Of a DNA stretch of 18,534 nucleotides, positions 17,127 through 18,534 are shown in pieces. A program made the position numbers and the translations under genes. Each line of letters begins with the position of its first letter. Position 1 is the first letter of the stretch. This stretch comes from Candidatus Fermentibacterota bacterium. GTDB taxonomy: Bacteria; JAFGKV01. The stretch is taken from the NCBI GenBank assembly GCA_016928395.1, contig JAFGKV010000212.1, forward strand, positions 1 to 18,534. The letters run 5' to 3'. The notes beneath the pieces are model-generated. The model made no database searches. It was not told the DNA's origin and saw only the letters and a list, made by a program, of their open reading frames with translations.

Positions 17127-18044
17127 ATGACCGTTCCCGTGCTGCATGACTGCTGGGAAGCCTACTCCCTGCTGGACTCCGGCCACCGTCGCAAGCTGGA
17201 ACGCTTCGGTGACTCGGTGGTGGTGCGCGATGAGCCCAAGGCCTGGTGGTCACCTGATCTACCCGAAAGCACCTGGAACGCCGCGGGTGCGCGGTGTGAC
17301 GCAGAGGGTCGATGGCATCTCGCCAAAGACCAGGCCCGGGAGTGGATTCTAGGATTCGACGGGCTGACCCTTGAGGCAAGGGTGGCCGACACGTCCCGGC
17401 ATGTGGGCGTCTTTCCCGAACAGTCAGCCCACTGGCGCTGGATCGGTCAGCGCGGCCGGGCGGCGGCCGGCTCCCAGCCGACCATGCTCAGTCTGTTTGG
17501 CTATACCGGCGTAGCCACTCTTTACGCTGCATCCCTCGGGTTCGCCGTCACCCATGTCGATGCGTCAAAGCCCGCGCTTTCATGGGCCCGGCGCAATCAG
17601 GAGCTTTCAGGCCTCACGGATGCCCCCATCCGGTGGATCCTGGATGATGCCCTGAAGTTCGTGAGGCGGGAGCATCGCCGTGGGCGGCGTTACGACGCCA
17701 TCGTGCTGGACCCTCCTTCATTCGGACGAGGCCCGTCGGGCGAAGTGTGGAAGGTGGAGCTGGGGTTGCCCGAACTCCTCCATACCTGCAGCCTTCTCCT
17801 CGCAGACGATGCACGCTTCGTGATCTTGACCCTCTACAACCTTGACGCGTCATCGCTCATGATCGCCAATCTCATGCGGGAATCATTGGGCGACAGGGGT
17901 GGCCGGCTGGAGGCCGGCGAGCTGGCCCTGCGTCATGCGCACTCCTCCAAGCTCCTGCCCCTGGCTCTGTTCGGGCGATGGGCACAAGAGCCGTGCCCCA
18001 AGTCGAAACCCACCAACACTCCTGCCCCGAGCGCTGCCGGGTGA
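17127..18044 (+). CDS. Class I SAM-dependent methyltransferase, COG1092-like
   Basis: This 305-residue protein opens with the conserved YSLLDSGHRRKLERFGDSVV region (13-32) and DEPKAWWSP. It continues with GVFPEQSAHW (94-103), the SAM-binding motif I LSLFGYTGVA (121-130) and acidic Asp145. Motif IV is DPPSFGRGPSGEVW (195-208). This pattern matches a COG1092 subfamily related to rRNA cytosine methyltransferases such as RlmI. It lacks the N-terminal PUA domain of RlmI, and I cannot identify a catalytic Cys with confidence. The target, probably RNA, is unknown. ATG 17127 has GAGG with a 4-base spacer. The 3' end runs into a Pro/Thr-rich tail. Its downstream neighbour encodes a small membrane protein 116 bases away, and no operon overlap is seen. 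Confidence 0.86.
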   Translation: MTVPVLHDCWEAYSLLDSGHRRKLERFGDSVVVRDEPKAWWSPDLPESTWNAAGARCDAEGRWHLAKDQAREWILGFDGLTLEARVADTSRHVGVFPEQSAHWRWIGQRGRAAAGSQPTMLSLFGYTGVATLYAASLGFAVTHVDASKPALSWARRNQELSGLTDAPIRWILDDALKFVRREHRRGRRYDAIVLDPPSFGRGPSGEVWKVELGLPELLHTCSLLLADDARFVILTLYNLDASSLMIANLMRESLGDRGGRLEAGELALRHAHSSKLLPLALFGRWAQEPCPKSKPTNTPAPSAAG

Positions 18045-18160
18045 ACAATACGCTCTCTGCGGGAGTACACTTGTTCCGAACTGCCCCGGTGGCGCAGGAT
18101 CGAAGCATGCGCACGAGGCCTGTATGGCGACACGGTGGCTTCACGTACGTGGGAGGTGAT

Positions 18161-18388
18161 ATGCCTGGGTCTTCGAATGGAACGGTTCCCTGGATTCTAT
18201 GGCCCTTCTGGGCGGTGTGGAAGCTGGTAGCGGGCATCATCGTGGTGACTGGACGGATCGTGGGCGCTGTCCTGGGCCTGGTGCTCATGATTGCGGGCGT
18301 CGCGCTCTCCCTTACGGTGGTGGGCGCCATTGTCGGCGTGCCGCTGGTCTTGCTCGGGCTGCTGCTCATGGCACGCAGTATGTTCTGA
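18161..18388 (+). CDS. Small two-helix membrane protein, function unknown
   Basis: This 75-residue protein is almost entirely hydrophobic after a short polar start. A Trp-rich segment (WILWPFWAVWKL, 11-22) leads into helix one, ending near residue 31. Helix two covers about 33-72 and may be a helical hairpin broken at Gly or Pro 60, with Arg72 near the C-terminus. The frame is open further upstream to 17978, but a strong GGGAGGTGAT (18151-18160) directly before ATG 18161 marks the start. I recall similar short WPFW...GLxLMxxGxxLTxTxxGAIxGxPL proteins annotated as hypothetical in many environmental genomes. No function is assigned. It lies 116 bases after the methyltransferase. Confidence 0.78.
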   Translation: MPGSSNGTVPWILWPFWAVWKLVAGIIVVTGRIVGAVLGLVLMIAGVALSLTVVGAIVGVPLVLLGLLLMARSMF

Positions 18389-18534
18389 GAGCGCCCGCGT
18401 GGCCGTCGACCACACCCAACTGCCCGGCGCACGTCCTGCTACCACTATTCTAATATTAGCCCAAGTTGAGCGATTGTGAGCTAGGGTTCTCCCACCTGTT
18501 GGTTTATCTTGTTGTGGTACAAGGACAAACAAGA
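18389..18534. other. AT-richer stretch at the window edge
   Basis: No gene is visible in these 146 bases. Base composition turns more AT-rich from about 18445, unlike the rest of the window, and an inverted repeat ends the window. It may be the promoter region of the next gene or the edge of another element. Confidence 0.4.
18507..18534. repeat. Inverted repeat TCTTGTT/AACAAGA at the window end
   Basis: TCTTGTT (18507-18513) and AACAAGA (18528-18534) are exact reverse complements separated by 14 bases. A nested TTGT-GGT-ACAA palindrome lies at 18512-18522. The right arm reaches the last base, so it could extend beyond the window. Confidence 0.6.

Overview
The window is a gene-dense, high-GC bacterial chromosome segment with no phage or plasmid hallmarks. 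The genes suggest a diderm-type bacterium. These include a membrane diguanylate cyclase with HAMP and GGDEF domains, an EttA-type ABC-F factor, a Wzx-like flippase and several GT-C membrane glycosyltransferases. There is no rRNA gene or other clean phylogenetic marker, so I do not assign a phylum. Spacers rich in short tandem words (GGGTTCA, TGGA, GATGATT, a GAY-NNC hexamer, a 14-mer) resemble what I recall from uncultured-lineage genomes; that is only an impression.

Left part (112-7397, minus strand): a tight envelope-glycan cluster. In transcription order it holds a GT-C-like membrane protein (488 aa), an AftB-like GT-C glycosyltransferase (501 aa), a Wzx/MOP-type flippase (484 aa), a radical SAM protein with a SPASM-like C-terminus (343 aa) and a third GT-C-like protein (615 aa). 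All four junctions overlap (TTGA, GTGA, ATGA and a 10-base overlap), so the five genes are probably translated as a coupled unit. No cytoplasmic glycosyltransferase, Wzy polymerase, chain-length regulator or ABC exporter is present. The radical SAM enzyme between the flippase and a glycosyltransferase is the most unusual part of the window.

Middle part (7607-12702, minus strand): a precursor and salvage block, add - glmM - glmS - udk. GlmS and GlmM make glucosamine-6-P and glucosamine-1-P, the route to UDP-GlcNAc, and Udk makes UMP. glmM/glmS overlap by 16 bases and glmS/udk share one base. A 209-base spacer with an imperfect hairpin separates udk from the glycan cluster. The block could feed UDP-sugar to the cluster, but that is inference from proximity.

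Right part (13378-18388, plus strand): a diguanylate cyclase, ettA, a COG1092-type SAM-dependent methyltransferase and a 75-aa two-helix membrane protein, separated by repeat-rich or plain spacers. A 675-base gene-poor divergent region (12703-13377) separates this group from add and contains a perfect 10-bp tandem repeat. The window ends in an AT-richer stretch with an inverted repeat.
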